DNA of 59,583 nt from Anaerolineae bacterium UTCFX2 (GTDB lineage: Bacteria; Chloroflexota; Anaerolineae; Anaerolineales; UBA4823). The notes beneath the pieces were generated by a model. It was not told the DNA's origin. It did not search any database and worked only from the letters and a program-made list of their open reading frames with translations. Position 1 is the first letter of the stretch. The number at the start of each line of letters is the position of its first letter. The stretch covers positions 1 through 59,583 of the forward strand of contig MWTA01000054.1 in the NCBI GenBank assembly GCA_002050125.1, written 5' to 3'. Position numbers and translations under genes: made by a program. Shown piece by piece: positions 14,265 through 22,482 of the stretch.

Positions 14265-15278
14265 TTGAAAAACTGGTCGATCACAGCCGCTAGGCTGGGG
14301 TTGATTGGGCTGTTGTTGAGCGCCTGCGGAGGGGGGCGCAGCGCCGACCAAAGCGACACCCCTGCGCCGGAGGCAATCTTCACTTCCGCCGCACAGACCG
14401 CCGAAGCCCGGCGGATGGAGCGGTTTTCGCAAACAGCTACCCTGGCGCCCGAGGCGCTGATCGAGACTTCGGCGTTTGAAGCGCCCACTCAAACGCCGCC
14501 GTCGATCCAGGTCAGCCCGAGCGCCGCGTTCACCGCGACTGCGCCGGCGGCTGCACAACCCGCCAGCGGGGGCGACCGGGGCGAATTCATGGCGGACGTC
14601 ACCGTCCCGGACGAGACGGTTTTCGAGCCAAACCTGCCGTTCCAAAAAACCTGGCGGATCAAGAACAGCGGTCAAACCACCTGGACGACCGAATACATGC
14701 TGGTTTTCATCGACGGGGACCTGATGGGCGCCGAACCTGCGATCCCGCTGCCCGAGGTGGTGGAGCCGGGAGAAAATACTGAGATCACGGTTGAGATGGT
14801 TTCGCCGCCCAACCCGGGCAAGTATCGCGGTTACTGGAAAATGCGCAACGCGGCGGGTCAGGTGTTTGGCTTTGGGTCGAATGCGGATGAGGCGATCTGG
14901 GCGGATATTATCGTGGAAGGCGAGCCCGCCGCGGCGAGCATAACGCGCGCTCCCGCCGCCACCAGGGCGATTACGACGATCAGCCTGGACGTCGACGAAG
15001 CTCAGGTGAGCGGGATCTGTCCGCACAGCTTCCGGTTTGTCGCCCGGATCAACTTGAACCAGCCCGCCACGCTGGTCTATGCCCTCGAGGTGGGTTCGAA
15101 ATCCGGGGCGGACATTCGCGCGCCGCTGCCGGCAAAGCAAAACCTGGGCGCGGGAGAGCACTCGATCGTATACGAGTTGAGCGTACCGGGGGACGTGACT
15201 GCCTGGGCGCGCCTGCACGTCAGCCAACCCGAAGAAGCGTTTTCGAACCAGGTGGATTTCTCTTTGATCTGTACCTGA
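14265..15278 (+). CDS. lipoprotein with NBR1-type Ig-like domain
   Basis: 337 residues starting at TTG 14265. The signal peptide ends in a lipobox, LLLSAC (Cys at about residue 20), so it should be lipid-anchored outside the membrane. A low-complexity Ala/Pro/Thr region follows. The Ig-like 'next to BRCA1' domain lies at about 107-225 (FQKTWRIKNSGQTTW and KYRGYWKMRNAAGQVFGFGS), and a second beta-rich domain reaches the end. Such proteins are common in Anaerolineae. Function is unknown, with glycan or protein binding possible. Confidence 0.85.
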   Translation: MKNWSITAARLGLIGLLLSACGGGRSADQSDTPAPEAIFTSAAQTAEARRMERFSQTATLAPEALIETSAFEAPTQTPPSIQVSPSAAFTATAPAAAQPASGGDRGEFMADVTVPDETVFEPNLPFQKTWRIKNSGQTTWTTEYMLVFIDGDLMGAEPAIPLPEVVEPGENTEITVEMVSPPNPGKYRGYWKMRNAAGQVFGFGSNADEAIWADIIVEGEPAAASITRAPAATRAITTISLDVDEAQVSGICPHSFRFVARINLNQPATLVYALEVGSKSGADIRAPLPAKQNLGAGEHSIVYELSVPGDVTAWARLHVSQPEEAFSNQVDFSLICT

Positions 15279-15308
15279 TGTCCGCTCAGCCAGCTCTTCA
15301 CACAATTG

Positions 15309-16481
15309 ATGATGAAAGATTCGCGCCAACTCCGCCGGGCGATTGAAATCGAGGCGCGCCGGCTTGGGTTCGAACTGTTCGGGGTGACCACCGCGGAACC
15401 GCCGGCGCATTTTGGTGTATTCCAGCGTTGGGTCGCGCAGGGTTTGCACGGGCAGATGGGCTACCTGGCAAGCGAGCGTTCGTTTGAACGCCGCAGCGAC
15501 CCGCGGCGCATCCTGCCCGAGTGCCGTTCGATCCTGGCGCTCGGAATACGCTACCCGGCGCCGCTGTCAGGACGAACTCCGCCGCCTAACGCGGCGTCGA
15601 GTGGTCGAGTATCTGCGTATGCCTGGGGCGACGACTATCACGACGTGTTGGCTGAACGGCTGGCAGCCCTGGCGGATTTTATCGAACGGCAGGTCGGGGA
15701 GCCCGTGCCAAACCGCTGGTACACTGATAGCGGTCCGCTGCTGGAGCGCGAGCTGGCGCAGCGAGCAGGACTGGGCTGGATCGGCAAAAATAGCTGTCTC
15801 ATCAACCCGGCGCACGGTTCATATTTTTTACTGGCGGAGATGCTGCTTGGGCTGGAACTGGAGCCAGATCGGGTGTTAATCACCGACTACTGCGGAACCT
15901 GCACGCGCTGCCTGGAAGCCTGTCCGACTGCGTGTATCCTGCCCGACCGCACGATCGACGCCCGGCGCTGCATCTCGTATCTGACCATCGAACTCAAGGG
16001 CGCGGTGGAGGCTGAACTGCGCCCGCAGTTGGGCGAATGGGTGTTCGGCTGTGATATCTGCCAGCAGGTGTGCCCGTGGAACGTGCGTTTTGCCCGTCCG
16101 CAGGGCGACCCGGCGTTTGACCCGCGGCCCGGCGTACCCGAACCCGAACTGCAGCAGGAACTGGCGCTGCAGCCCGAAGCCTTTAGCCGCAAATTCAAAC
16201 GCAACCCGGTCAAGCGGGCGCGCCGGGCTGGTTATCTCCGGAACGTGGCGCTGGCGCTGGGGAACCAACCCGACCCTCGATCCGTCCCAGTCCTGAAAAG
16301 TGCGCTGCTCAGCGAGCCAGAGCCGCTCGTGCGGCAGCACGCCGCCTGGGCGCTCGGAAGGATCGCTGACGCGGAGGCGCGCGCTGCCCTCAAGGAAGCG
16401 CGGTCGAACGAGGCAGATCCAGCGGTATTGGACGAGATCCGCGCCGCGCTGGGACGGTCTGGGGCAGCGCCCGAAGCTTAA
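15309..16481 (+). CDS. queG: epoxyqueuosine reductase
   Basis: About 390 residues. QueG reduces epoxyqueuosine to queuosine in tRNA using cobalamin and two 4Fe-4S clusters. The cluster motifs are visible: CGTCTRCLEACPTAC (Cys195, 198, 201, 205) and CDICQQVCPWN (Cys248, 251, 255). The catalytic-region sequence NRWYTDSGPLLERELAQRAG and a C-terminal HEAT-like repeat region (about 310-385) fit the family. ATG 15309 or the next codon ATG 15312 can start it. No other queuosine genes are in the window. Confidence 0.95.
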   Translation: MMKDSRQLRRAIEIEARRLGFELFGVTTAEPPAHFGVFQRWVAQGLHGQMGYLASERSFERRSDPRRILPECRSILALGIRYPAPLSGRTPPPNAASSGRVSAYAWGDDYHDVLAERLAALADFIERQVGEPVPNRWYTDSGPLLERELAQRAGLGWIGKNSCLINPAHGSYFLLAEMLLGLELEPDRVLITDYCGTCTRCLEACPTACILPDRTIDARRCISYLTIELKGAVEAELRPQLGEWVFGCDICQQVCPWNVRFARPQGDPAFDPRPGVPEPELQQELALQPEAFSRKFKRNPVKRARRAGYLRNVALALGNQPDPRSVPVLKSALLSEPEPLVRQHAAWALGRIADAEARAALKEARSNEADPAVLDEIRAALGRSGAAPEA

Positions 16482-16502
16482 ATTCTTCACATCTGGCGAT
16501 GT

Positions 16503-16517
16503 TATAATCCTCGAACA
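16503..16517 (+). promoter_or_regulatory. -10 box close to the start of the first C39-like gene
   Basis: TATAAT at 16503-16508 is followed 8 bases later by the ATG at 16517, with no ribosome site between. This suggests a leaderless transcript for the C39-like peptidase array. Confidence 0.45.
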
Positions 16518-17830
16518 TGCGCAAGCGGAGCATTTTTATCGTTATCGGCAGCCTGGGATTGCTGAGCATGGTTTGCCTGGCAGGAGCGGCTGCAACGCAG
16601 ATTCCACAAGTCAACGAGCGCCTGGTTTGGCGGCTTGAAAGTCTGGCAGCCGCGGCGCGCCGGAGGATCAACCCACCCCAACAGGTGGTCTTTGTGCCGG
16701 TGGAGGTTTCAACCCCTGACGCAACGGTTGAGTCTGCGCCGCCCCCGGCAGTCACAACGATCGTTCAACTGACTGATACGCCCAACCCCGCGCCGCCGCA
16801 AGAAACAGCCACACCTTCGCCCACACCCACGCCGTCGGCAACGCCCCTGCCCGAGCGCGTCGTCCTGGAGGGGGTTGTGCATGAATATCAGCAGTTCAAC
16901 AACTGCGGACCGGCGAACCTGGCGATGACGCTTTCCTTCTGGGGCTGGCGCGGCGATCAGCGCGATACGCGCAGCTTTCTGCGCCCCAACCTCAAGGTGG
17001 ATGATAAAAACGTCAACCCTTCCGAAATGGTGGAATTTGTCGAAAGATTTGCGGGAATGCGGGCTTTTGTGCGCTACGGCGGAGACCTGGATCTGCTGCG
17101 GCGTCTGGTCGCAGCCGGGTTTCCGGTGCTGATCGAGGCGGGGCATCATCCTCCTGACGATTGGTGGATGGGACATTACCTGGTTGTGAGCGGTTATGAC
17201 GACCAACAGCAGAAGCTCATCGTGCAGGACTCGCTCGTGAGCCCCGACCTATCGATGGGCTACGCTGATCTGGCTGAGGGATGGTGGCGCGATTTTAATT
17301 ATGTGCTGATCGTAATCGCTCCACCGGAGCGCAACGCGGAAGCGCTGGAACTGATGGGACCGTTCGCCGATCCGCAGCAGAGCTTTCAGATCGCGGCGCT
17401 GAAAGCCAGCCAGGAGATCCCCGAACTGACCGGGCGCGCCCAGTTTTTCGCCTGGTTCAATCTGGGCTCCAGCCGGGTCGGCTTGGGTGACTACAGCGGG
17501 GCGGCGCAGGCTTACGACCAGGCGTTCGCGGTCTATCCAACCCTTCCGGAGGCGATGCGCCCCTATCGGTTGATGTGGTATGTAGCCGGACCCTATGAAG
17601 CCTATTATTACACCGGCAGATACGAAGACGTGGTTCAACTGGCAAACACGACCTTTGCCTGGGTGGGGCAGCCAGTGTTGGAAGAAAGCTATTACTGGCG
17701 CGGGATGGCAAACCTGGCGCTGGGGAAACAAAGCCTGGCGATTGCCGATTTTCGCAAAGCAGTTGGACTGAACCCGAACTATGCGCCCCCGCGCGACGAA
17801 TTGTTGCGACTCGGCGAGGCGCTGCCCTGA
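16517..17830 (+). CDS. membrane-anchored C39-like cysteine peptidase with TPR domain (copy 1)
   Basis: 437 residues. An N-terminal membrane helix (about 5-27) and a Pro/Thr-rich stalk (about 75-110) put the rest outside the cell. The papain-like C39_2 domain has Cys130 in NNCGPANLAMTLSFWGW, His220 in GHYLVVSGYDD and an Asp in VQDSL. TPR-like helices occupy about 305-435. It lacks the ABC-transporter modules of bacteriocin exporters, so it is a stand-alone peptidase. It is the first of three tandem paralogues with the same architecture. The substrate is unknown. Confidence 0.88.
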   Translation: MRKRSIFIVIGSLGLLSMVCLAGAAATQIPQVNERLVWRLESLAAAARRRINPPQQVVFVPVEVSTPDATVESAPPPAVTTIVQLTDTPNPAPPQETATPSPTPTPSATPLPERVVLEGVVHEYQQFNNCGPANLAMTLSFWGWRGDQRDTRSFLRPNLKVDDKNVNPSEMVEFVERFAGMRAFVRYGGDLDLLRRLVAAGFPVLIEAGHHPPDDWWMGHYLVVSGYDDQQQKLIVQDSLVSPDLSMGYADLAEGWWRDFNYVLIVIAPPERNAEALELMGPFADPQQSFQIAALKASQEIPELTGRAQFFAWFNLGSSRVGLGDYSGAAQAYDQAFAVYPTLPEAMRPYRLMWYVAGPYEAYYYTGRYEDVVQLANTTFAWVGQPVLEESYYWRGMANLALGKQSLAIADFRKAVGLNPNYAPPRDELLRLGEALP

Positions 17831-17843
17831 TTGAAATATTGAA

Positions 17844-19181
17844 ATGATGAAATCACACGCGCGCAGACGTTTACTCTCGATTTTCCTGATCCTGCCAGCC
17901 TGTCTGTTGCTGGTTGGGCTGTACTTCCTGCCGCCGATCCATTCCCGGCTGGCTTGGAGGATGGAGGAGGCGTCGCTCAGGATCGGCTATCTGCTCAACC
18001 CGCCGGCGCACGCGGTCTTTGTGCCGACCGAGCGCGGGCTGGCGCCGCCGCAGGTGACGGTGATCTCGCAGAGCAGCCCGACCAGCCCAGCCAACTCACC
18101 CAGCTCACCCAGCCCCGCGCCGACTCAGGTCGGTCCGACCGAGACGCCGGCTCCGACGCCCAGCCCGACCCTCACCCCGGCGCCGCTGCCCGAGAAGGTC
18201 GCTCTGAGCGGGGTGGTTTACCAGAACCAGCACGGGCGTTACAATTATTGCGCCCCAGCCAACCTGGCGATGGCGCTTTCCTTCTGGGGTTGGAAGGGCG
18301 ACCAGGACGTAGTGGGACCGCAGATCAAGCCGGACCCTAAAGACAAGAATGTGATGCCCTACGAAATGGTGGATTATATCGAGAGCCAGACCGGTCTGCA
18401 GGCGGCGCTGCGGGTTGGCGGCGACCTGGATCTGCTGCGGCGCTTTGTCGCAGCCGGTTTCCCGGTGCTGATCGAGAAAGGCACTTACCTGCGCGATCTG
18501 ACCGGAGTGGTAAGCTGGATGGGACATTACCAGGTGGTGACGGGGTATGATCAGCCGGGCGGTTTTTTCATCACCCAGGATTCGTTCGTCGGCGCCGATT
18601 TTCAGATAAGCGAAGCAGACCTCCTCAAGGGGTGGCGGGCGTTCAATTATGCCTATATCATTGTTTATCCGCCGGAGAAAGAAACGCAGGTGATGGAACT
18701 GCTCGGTTCGAATGCGGACGAGACGCAGAACTATCAGAACGCCGCGCTGATGGCTTCGAATGAGATCTACGGCTTGGCTGGGAGCGACCAGTATTTCGCC
18801 TGGTTCAACCGCGGCTCCAGCCTGGCGGCGCTGCAAGATTACGGCGGCGCGGCTGAAGCTTTCGACGAATCGTTCAAAGTCTATCAGAGCCTAGCAGAGA
18901 ACGACCGCCCCTGGCGGATGTTGTGGTATCAGACCGATCCCTATTTCGCCTATTACGGCGTGGGGCGCTACTACGACCTGCTCTACCTGGCGGATGGAAC
19001 GTTGAACGCTATGCAGGGAGACCCGAACCTGGAGGAAAGCTATTACTGGCGCGGCATGGCAAAATCCGCGCTGGGAGATCCGGCTGGAGCGATAGAAGAT
19101 TTCCGCGCCAGTCTGCGCTATCATGCTGGCTTTCAGCCCGCGCTGTACCAGCTCAAACTGCTTGGGGTAGAAAACCCCTGA
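17844..19181 (+). CDS. membrane-anchored C39-like cysteine peptidase with TPR domain (copy 2)
   Basis: 445 residues, the same order of parts as copy 1: membrane helix (about 10-32), long Ser/Pro/Thr stalk (about 75-118), C39_2 domain with Cys136 in NYCAPANLAMALSFWGW and His228 in GHYQVVTGYDQ, then TPR-like helices. The residue after the catalytic Cys is Ala where copies 1 and 3 have Gly. An extra tract (about 213-222) sits before the His. The gene starts 13 bases after copy 1 and belongs to the same transcript. Confidence 0.88.
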   Translation: MMKSHARRRLLSIFLILPACLLLVGLYFLPPIHSRLAWRMEEASLRIGYLLNPPAHAVFVPTERGLAPPQVTVISQSSPTSPANSPSSPSPAPTQVGPTETPAPTPSPTLTPAPLPEKVALSGVVYQNQHGRYNYCAPANLAMALSFWGWKGDQDVVGPQIKPDPKDKNVMPYEMVDYIESQTGLQAALRVGGDLDLLRRFVAAGFPVLIEKGTYLRDLTGVVSWMGHYQVVTGYDQPGGFFITQDSFVGADFQISEADLLKGWRAFNYAYIIVYPPEKETQVMELLGSNADETQNYQNAALMASNEIYGLAGSDQYFAWFNRGSSLAALQDYGGAAEAFDESFKVYQSLAENDRPWRMLWYQTDPYFAYYGVGRYYDLLYLADGTLNAMQGDPNLEESYYWRGMAKSALGDPAGAIEDFRASLRYHAGFQPALYQLKLLGVENP

Positions 19182-19191
19182 GTCAAAAAAC

Positions 19192-20478
19192 ATGCGTAGA
19201 TCTGTCCAAACGTTGCTGACGATCTTAATCGTGCTGGCTATCTGGGCGGGGATCCTGTGGATGCTCTCTTCGCCCAGTCCAAACTGGCGTCTGTCCGCGC
19301 TGACGGGTCGCATCAAATACGCCTTGAACCCGCCGGAGCAGGCGGTCTTCGTCCCGGCCTCGCAAGCCACGGAGGTCGCGCCTGCCGTGACTAGAGCCGC
19401 GCTTAGTCCAACCGCCACCATCCGCCTGGCTACCCCCACTCTCGAACCGACCGTTCCAGCGGCGACCGCCACCACGACGCTGACCCCGACGCCCATGCCA
19501 GCCCGAGCCAGCCTGAGCGGGGTGACGCACATGTATCAAATGTGGAACAACTGCGGTCCGGCAAACCTGGCGATGGCGCTCAGTTTCTGGGGCTGGCAGG
19601 GAGACCAACGAACGACGGCAGCCTTCCTGAAGCCCAATGAGCGCGACAGAAACGTTATGCCCTATGAAATGGAAACTTTCGTCGAACAAGAAGCCGGGCT
19701 GGAGGCGTTTACCCGCACCGGCGGCGACTTGACGATGATCAAAGCGTTCGTTTCAGCCGGTTATCCGGTCATCGTGGAAAAAGGCTTCGAAGGCGTAGGG
19801 TTCGATGGGTGGATGGGTCACTATCAGGTGGTGACGGGCTACGACGATGCAACGAATCGTTTCACGGTCCAGGATTCGTACAAAGGTCCAGACTACCCGG
19901 TCAAATACGAGGACTTCCTACGTGACTGGCGGGCATTCGACTACACTTATCTGGTCATCTACCCGCCGGAGCGGCATCAGCAAATCTTGGATATCCTGGG
20001 GCTGCATGCCTATGACAATTTCAATAATCGCTTTGCGCTGCTGAAAACTGAGGAAGAGCTGCCAAACCTCTCTGGCAGGGATCGCTTTTTTGCGCTGTTC
20101 AACCAGGGCACCGACCTGGTGGCTTCCCAGGAATATTCCCAGGCGGCTGCGGCTTACGACGCGGCGTTTGCGGCTTACGCCGAACTCCCTGAAAACGCCC
20201 GACCGTGGAGGATGCTCTGGTATCAGACCGGGCCGTATTTTGCGTACTATTTCACTGGACGTTACATAGATGTGATCACTCTAGCCACCCAGACGCTCGA
20301 AGCATCCAGCGAGCAAGTGCTGGAAGAGAGCTTTTACTGGAGGGCGCGCGCCCTCCTGGCAAGCGGCGACGAAGCTTCCGCTATCGAGGACCTGCAAGCC
20401 TGCCTGGAAGCGCATCCAGGCTTCGAGCCGTGCGAGGAGGAGCTGTTTAAGCTGGGGATCGAACCGGTTCCCAATTAG
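19192..20478 (+). CDS. membrane-anchored C39-like cysteine peptidase with TPR domain (copy 3)
   Basis: 428 residues with the same architecture. Membrane helix at about 7-24, Ala/Thr/Pro stalk at about 60-100, catalytic Cys121 in NNCGPANLAMALSFWGW, His210 in GHYQVVTGYDD, then TPR-like repeats. It starts 10 bases after copy 2. All three copies keep the catalytic residues, so none looks like a dead paralogue. The stalk sequences differ most, as expected for a spacer. Confidence 0.88.
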   Translation: MRRSVQTLLTILIVLAIWAGILWMLSSPSPNWRLSALTGRIKYALNPPEQAVFVPASQATEVAPAVTRAALSPTATIRLATPTLEPTVPAATATTTLTPTPMPARASLSGVTHMYQMWNNCGPANLAMALSFWGWQGDQRTTAAFLKPNERDRNVMPYEMETFVEQEAGLEAFTRTGGDLTMIKAFVSAGYPVIVEKGFEGVGFDGWMGHYQVVTGYDDATNRFTVQDSYKGPDYPVKYEDFLRDWRAFDYTYLVIYPPERHQQILDILGLHAYDNFNNRFALLKTEEELPNLSGRDRFFALFNQGTDLVASQEYSQAAAAYDAAFAAYAELPENARPWRMLWYQTGPYFAYYFTGRYIDVITLATQTLEASSEQVLEESFYWRARALLASGDEASAIEDLQACLEAHPGFEPCEEELFKLGIEPVPN

Positions 20479-20521
20479 AGCAGCCGTGGATAACGGTCAA
20501 GTAGAACGCCGGAGCGCGAGA

Positions 20522-21793
20522 ATGCTAAAAATCCTACATTTTTCCGATGCACATATCGACATGGCGAACTACGGTCGGCACGACCCGCAGTCTGGGCTGC
20601 CGCTGCGGGTGATAGATTTTCTGAAATCGCTGGATGAGATCGTGGACGCGGCGATCACCGAACAGGTCGATCTGGTGATCTTCGCCGGGGATGCCTACAA
20701 AGACCGCACGCCGCCGCCGACCTTCCAGCGCGAATGGGGGCGGCGCATGATGCGGCTGGCGCGTGCCAATATCCCGACGCTGCTGCTGGTCGGCAACCAC
20801 GACCTCTCGCCGGCGTTGGGGCGCGCCCATGCCCTGGAAAGCTTCGACACGCTGGAAGTGCCCTACGTGCGCGTGCTCGATAAGCCGATCTTGCTGCACC
20901 CAGCAGACCTGTACGACCTGCCGCTGCAAGTGATCGCCCTGCCGTGGGTGTCGCGCTCCGGCATCATTGCGGCGCTCGGCGAAGACAGCGCCGACCCCGG
21001 ACGAGCCTACGAAAAACTGACCGAACGGCTGATCGAGCTGGTAGAGATGTGGCTGGAAAAACAAGTCGACCCGGCGCTGCCAGTGATCCTGACCGCCCAC
21101 TGTTCGGTGCAGGGCGCCACTTATGGCGGGGAACGCTCGGTGATGCTGGGCAACGACCTGGTGCTGCCCGGTTCGCTAGTCAAAGATCCGCGGCTGGATT
21201 ACGTGGCGCTGGGGCACATCCACAAGCCGCAAGACCTCAACCCCGGCAAACACCCTCCCGTGATCTATTCGGGTTCGATCGAACGGGTGGATTTCGGCGA
21301 AGCGCAGGACAAGAAATTTTACATCATCGCTGAGGTGGAACGCGGCAACACCCGCGTGGAGTGGCGGCAACTGAAAGGTCTGCGCCCCTTTTTCGACCGG
21401 CAGGTGAAGCTCGAAAACCTCGCGGGCGTTACCGACCAACTTCGGCGGGCGCTGCCCGCGCCCGAGCAGATGTTTGGAGCGATTGTGCGGCTTGTGATAG
21501 AATATTCGCGCGATTGGGAAGCTTCGATCGACGAAGCAGCCCTGCGCGAATACTGTGCGGAGGCTTTTGAGTTTCACCTGGTCAAACGACCCCAGATGGA
21601 AACGCGCATCCGGCTGCCGGGCGACCAGGCGATTGGCAGTCTGAGCGCGCTGGAATTGCTCGACCTGTATTGGCGGGCTAATCATCTGGCGGCGCATGAG
21701 CGGGAGGAACTGAGCGACCTAGCCAGCCAGGTGATTGGCGAAGCCCGCGGCGATCCACCCGACCCGAAGTCAGCGGAAAACGAAAAACGATAA
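20522..21793 (+). CDS. SbcD/Mre11-like DNA repair exonuclease
   Basis: 423 residues from ATG 20522, which has a GGAG site; the GTG 36 bases upstream also opens the frame but adds an unconserved tail. The calcineurin-like phosphoesterase metal motifs are in order: FSDAHID, FAGDAYKDR, VGNHDLS, TAHCSV and LGHIHKPQ. Together they bind two metal ions for exonuclease/endonuclease action. The C-terminal part would bind an SbcC/Rad50 partner. No sbcC follows, so the partner must be elsewhere or absent. Confidence 0.9.
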   Translation: MLKILHFSDAHIDMANYGRHDPQSGLPLRVIDFLKSLDEIVDAAITEQVDLVIFAGDAYKDRTPPPTFQREWGRRMMRLARANIPTLLLVGNHDLSPALGRAHALESFDTLEVPYVRVLDKPILLHPADLYDLPLQVIALPWVSRSGIIAALGEDSADPGRAYEKLTERLIELVEMWLEKQVDPALPVILTAHCSVQGATYGGERSVMLGNDLVLPGSLVKDPRLDYVALGHIHKPQDLNPGKHPPVIYSGSIERVDFGEAQDKKFYIIAEVERGNTRVEWRQLKGLRPFFDRQVKLENLAGVTDQLRRALPAPEQMFGAIVRLVIEYSRDWEASIDEAALREYCAEAFEFHLVKRPQMETRIRLPGDQAIGSLSALELLDLYWRANHLAAHEREELSDLASQVIGEARGDPPDPKSAENEKR

Positions 21794-21808
21794 GCTAAGG
21801 AGGCGCAA

Positions 21809-22477
21809 ATGTTCGTTCGTTCATATATGACAGCTGACCCGATTTGCATCTCACCGGATGACAATTTCCATCAGGCTATGCATGCGCTGCGCAAGCATAA
21901 GATCCGCCACCTGCCTGTGCTCGAGCGGGACCGTCTGGTTGGTATTGTCGTGGAAAGCGACCTGCTTTCCAACCAGCCCTCGCCCGCCACCACGTTGAGC
22001 CTGTTTGAAATTTATTCGCTGCTGGAATCCTTGCGGGTCCGCCAGATCATGAGCCGCCCGGTGTATACGGTCGAGGGCGACTGTCCGCTCGAGGGAGCGG
22101 CGTGCATCATGGTGAACCAAAAAATTTCATGCCTGCCCGTGATGGATGGTGAAAAACTGATTGGGATCATCACCGAAACGGACATTTTCCGCGCATTTGT
22201 GGAGATATTGGGCGGCGATGAAGAAGGAATGCGCTTTACGCTGCGCGTACCCGACCGGGTGGGCGAACTGGCGCTGATCGCCAACCGCATCGCCGAGGCG
22301 GGCGGGAACATCCTGGCGATTACGACCTCCAAAGTGCACGAGGACGGCTACGGCAAGGTAATGATCAAAGAAACCGGTTCGAATAAGGAAGCGCTGCTGC
22401 AACTGGAGCAAGGCACCGGGGTGGAAATCCTGGACGTTCGCCCTACGAGCCGGTACGAGCCGCGCCTGTTCGGCTAG
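21809..22477 (+). CDS. CBS-pair and ACT-domain protein (AcuB-like)
   Basis: 222 residues. Two CBS motifs (about 1-65 and 75-135; VRSYMTADPICISPDDNF and VRQIMSRPVYTVEGDC) usually bind adenosine nucleotides. A C-terminal ACT domain (about 145-215; LRVPDRVGELALIANRIAE) usually binds amino acids or similar ligands. The protein is probably a ligand-sensing regulator of metabolism; the partner is unknown. An AAGGAGG site precedes the ATG. It lies 15 bases after the SbcD-like gene and 5 bases before the HD-domain gene. Confidence 0.9.
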   Translation: MFVRSYMTADPICISPDDNFHQAMHALRKHKIRHLPVLERDRLVGIVVESDLLSNQPSPATTLSLFEIYSLLESLRVRQIMSRPVYTVEGDCPLEGAACIMVNQKISCLPVMDGEKLIGIITETDIFRAFVEILGGDEEGMRFTLRVPDRVGELALIANRIAEAGGNILAITTSKVHEDGYGKVMIKETGSNKEALLQLEQGTGVEILDVRPTSRYEPRLFG

Positions 22478-22482
22478 TTCTC

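Noticed and set aside
14106..15449. 447-codon open frame on the reverse strand
   Set aside because: Shadow of the lipA end and the Ig-like lipoprotein gene; Arg/His-rich without recognisable domains.
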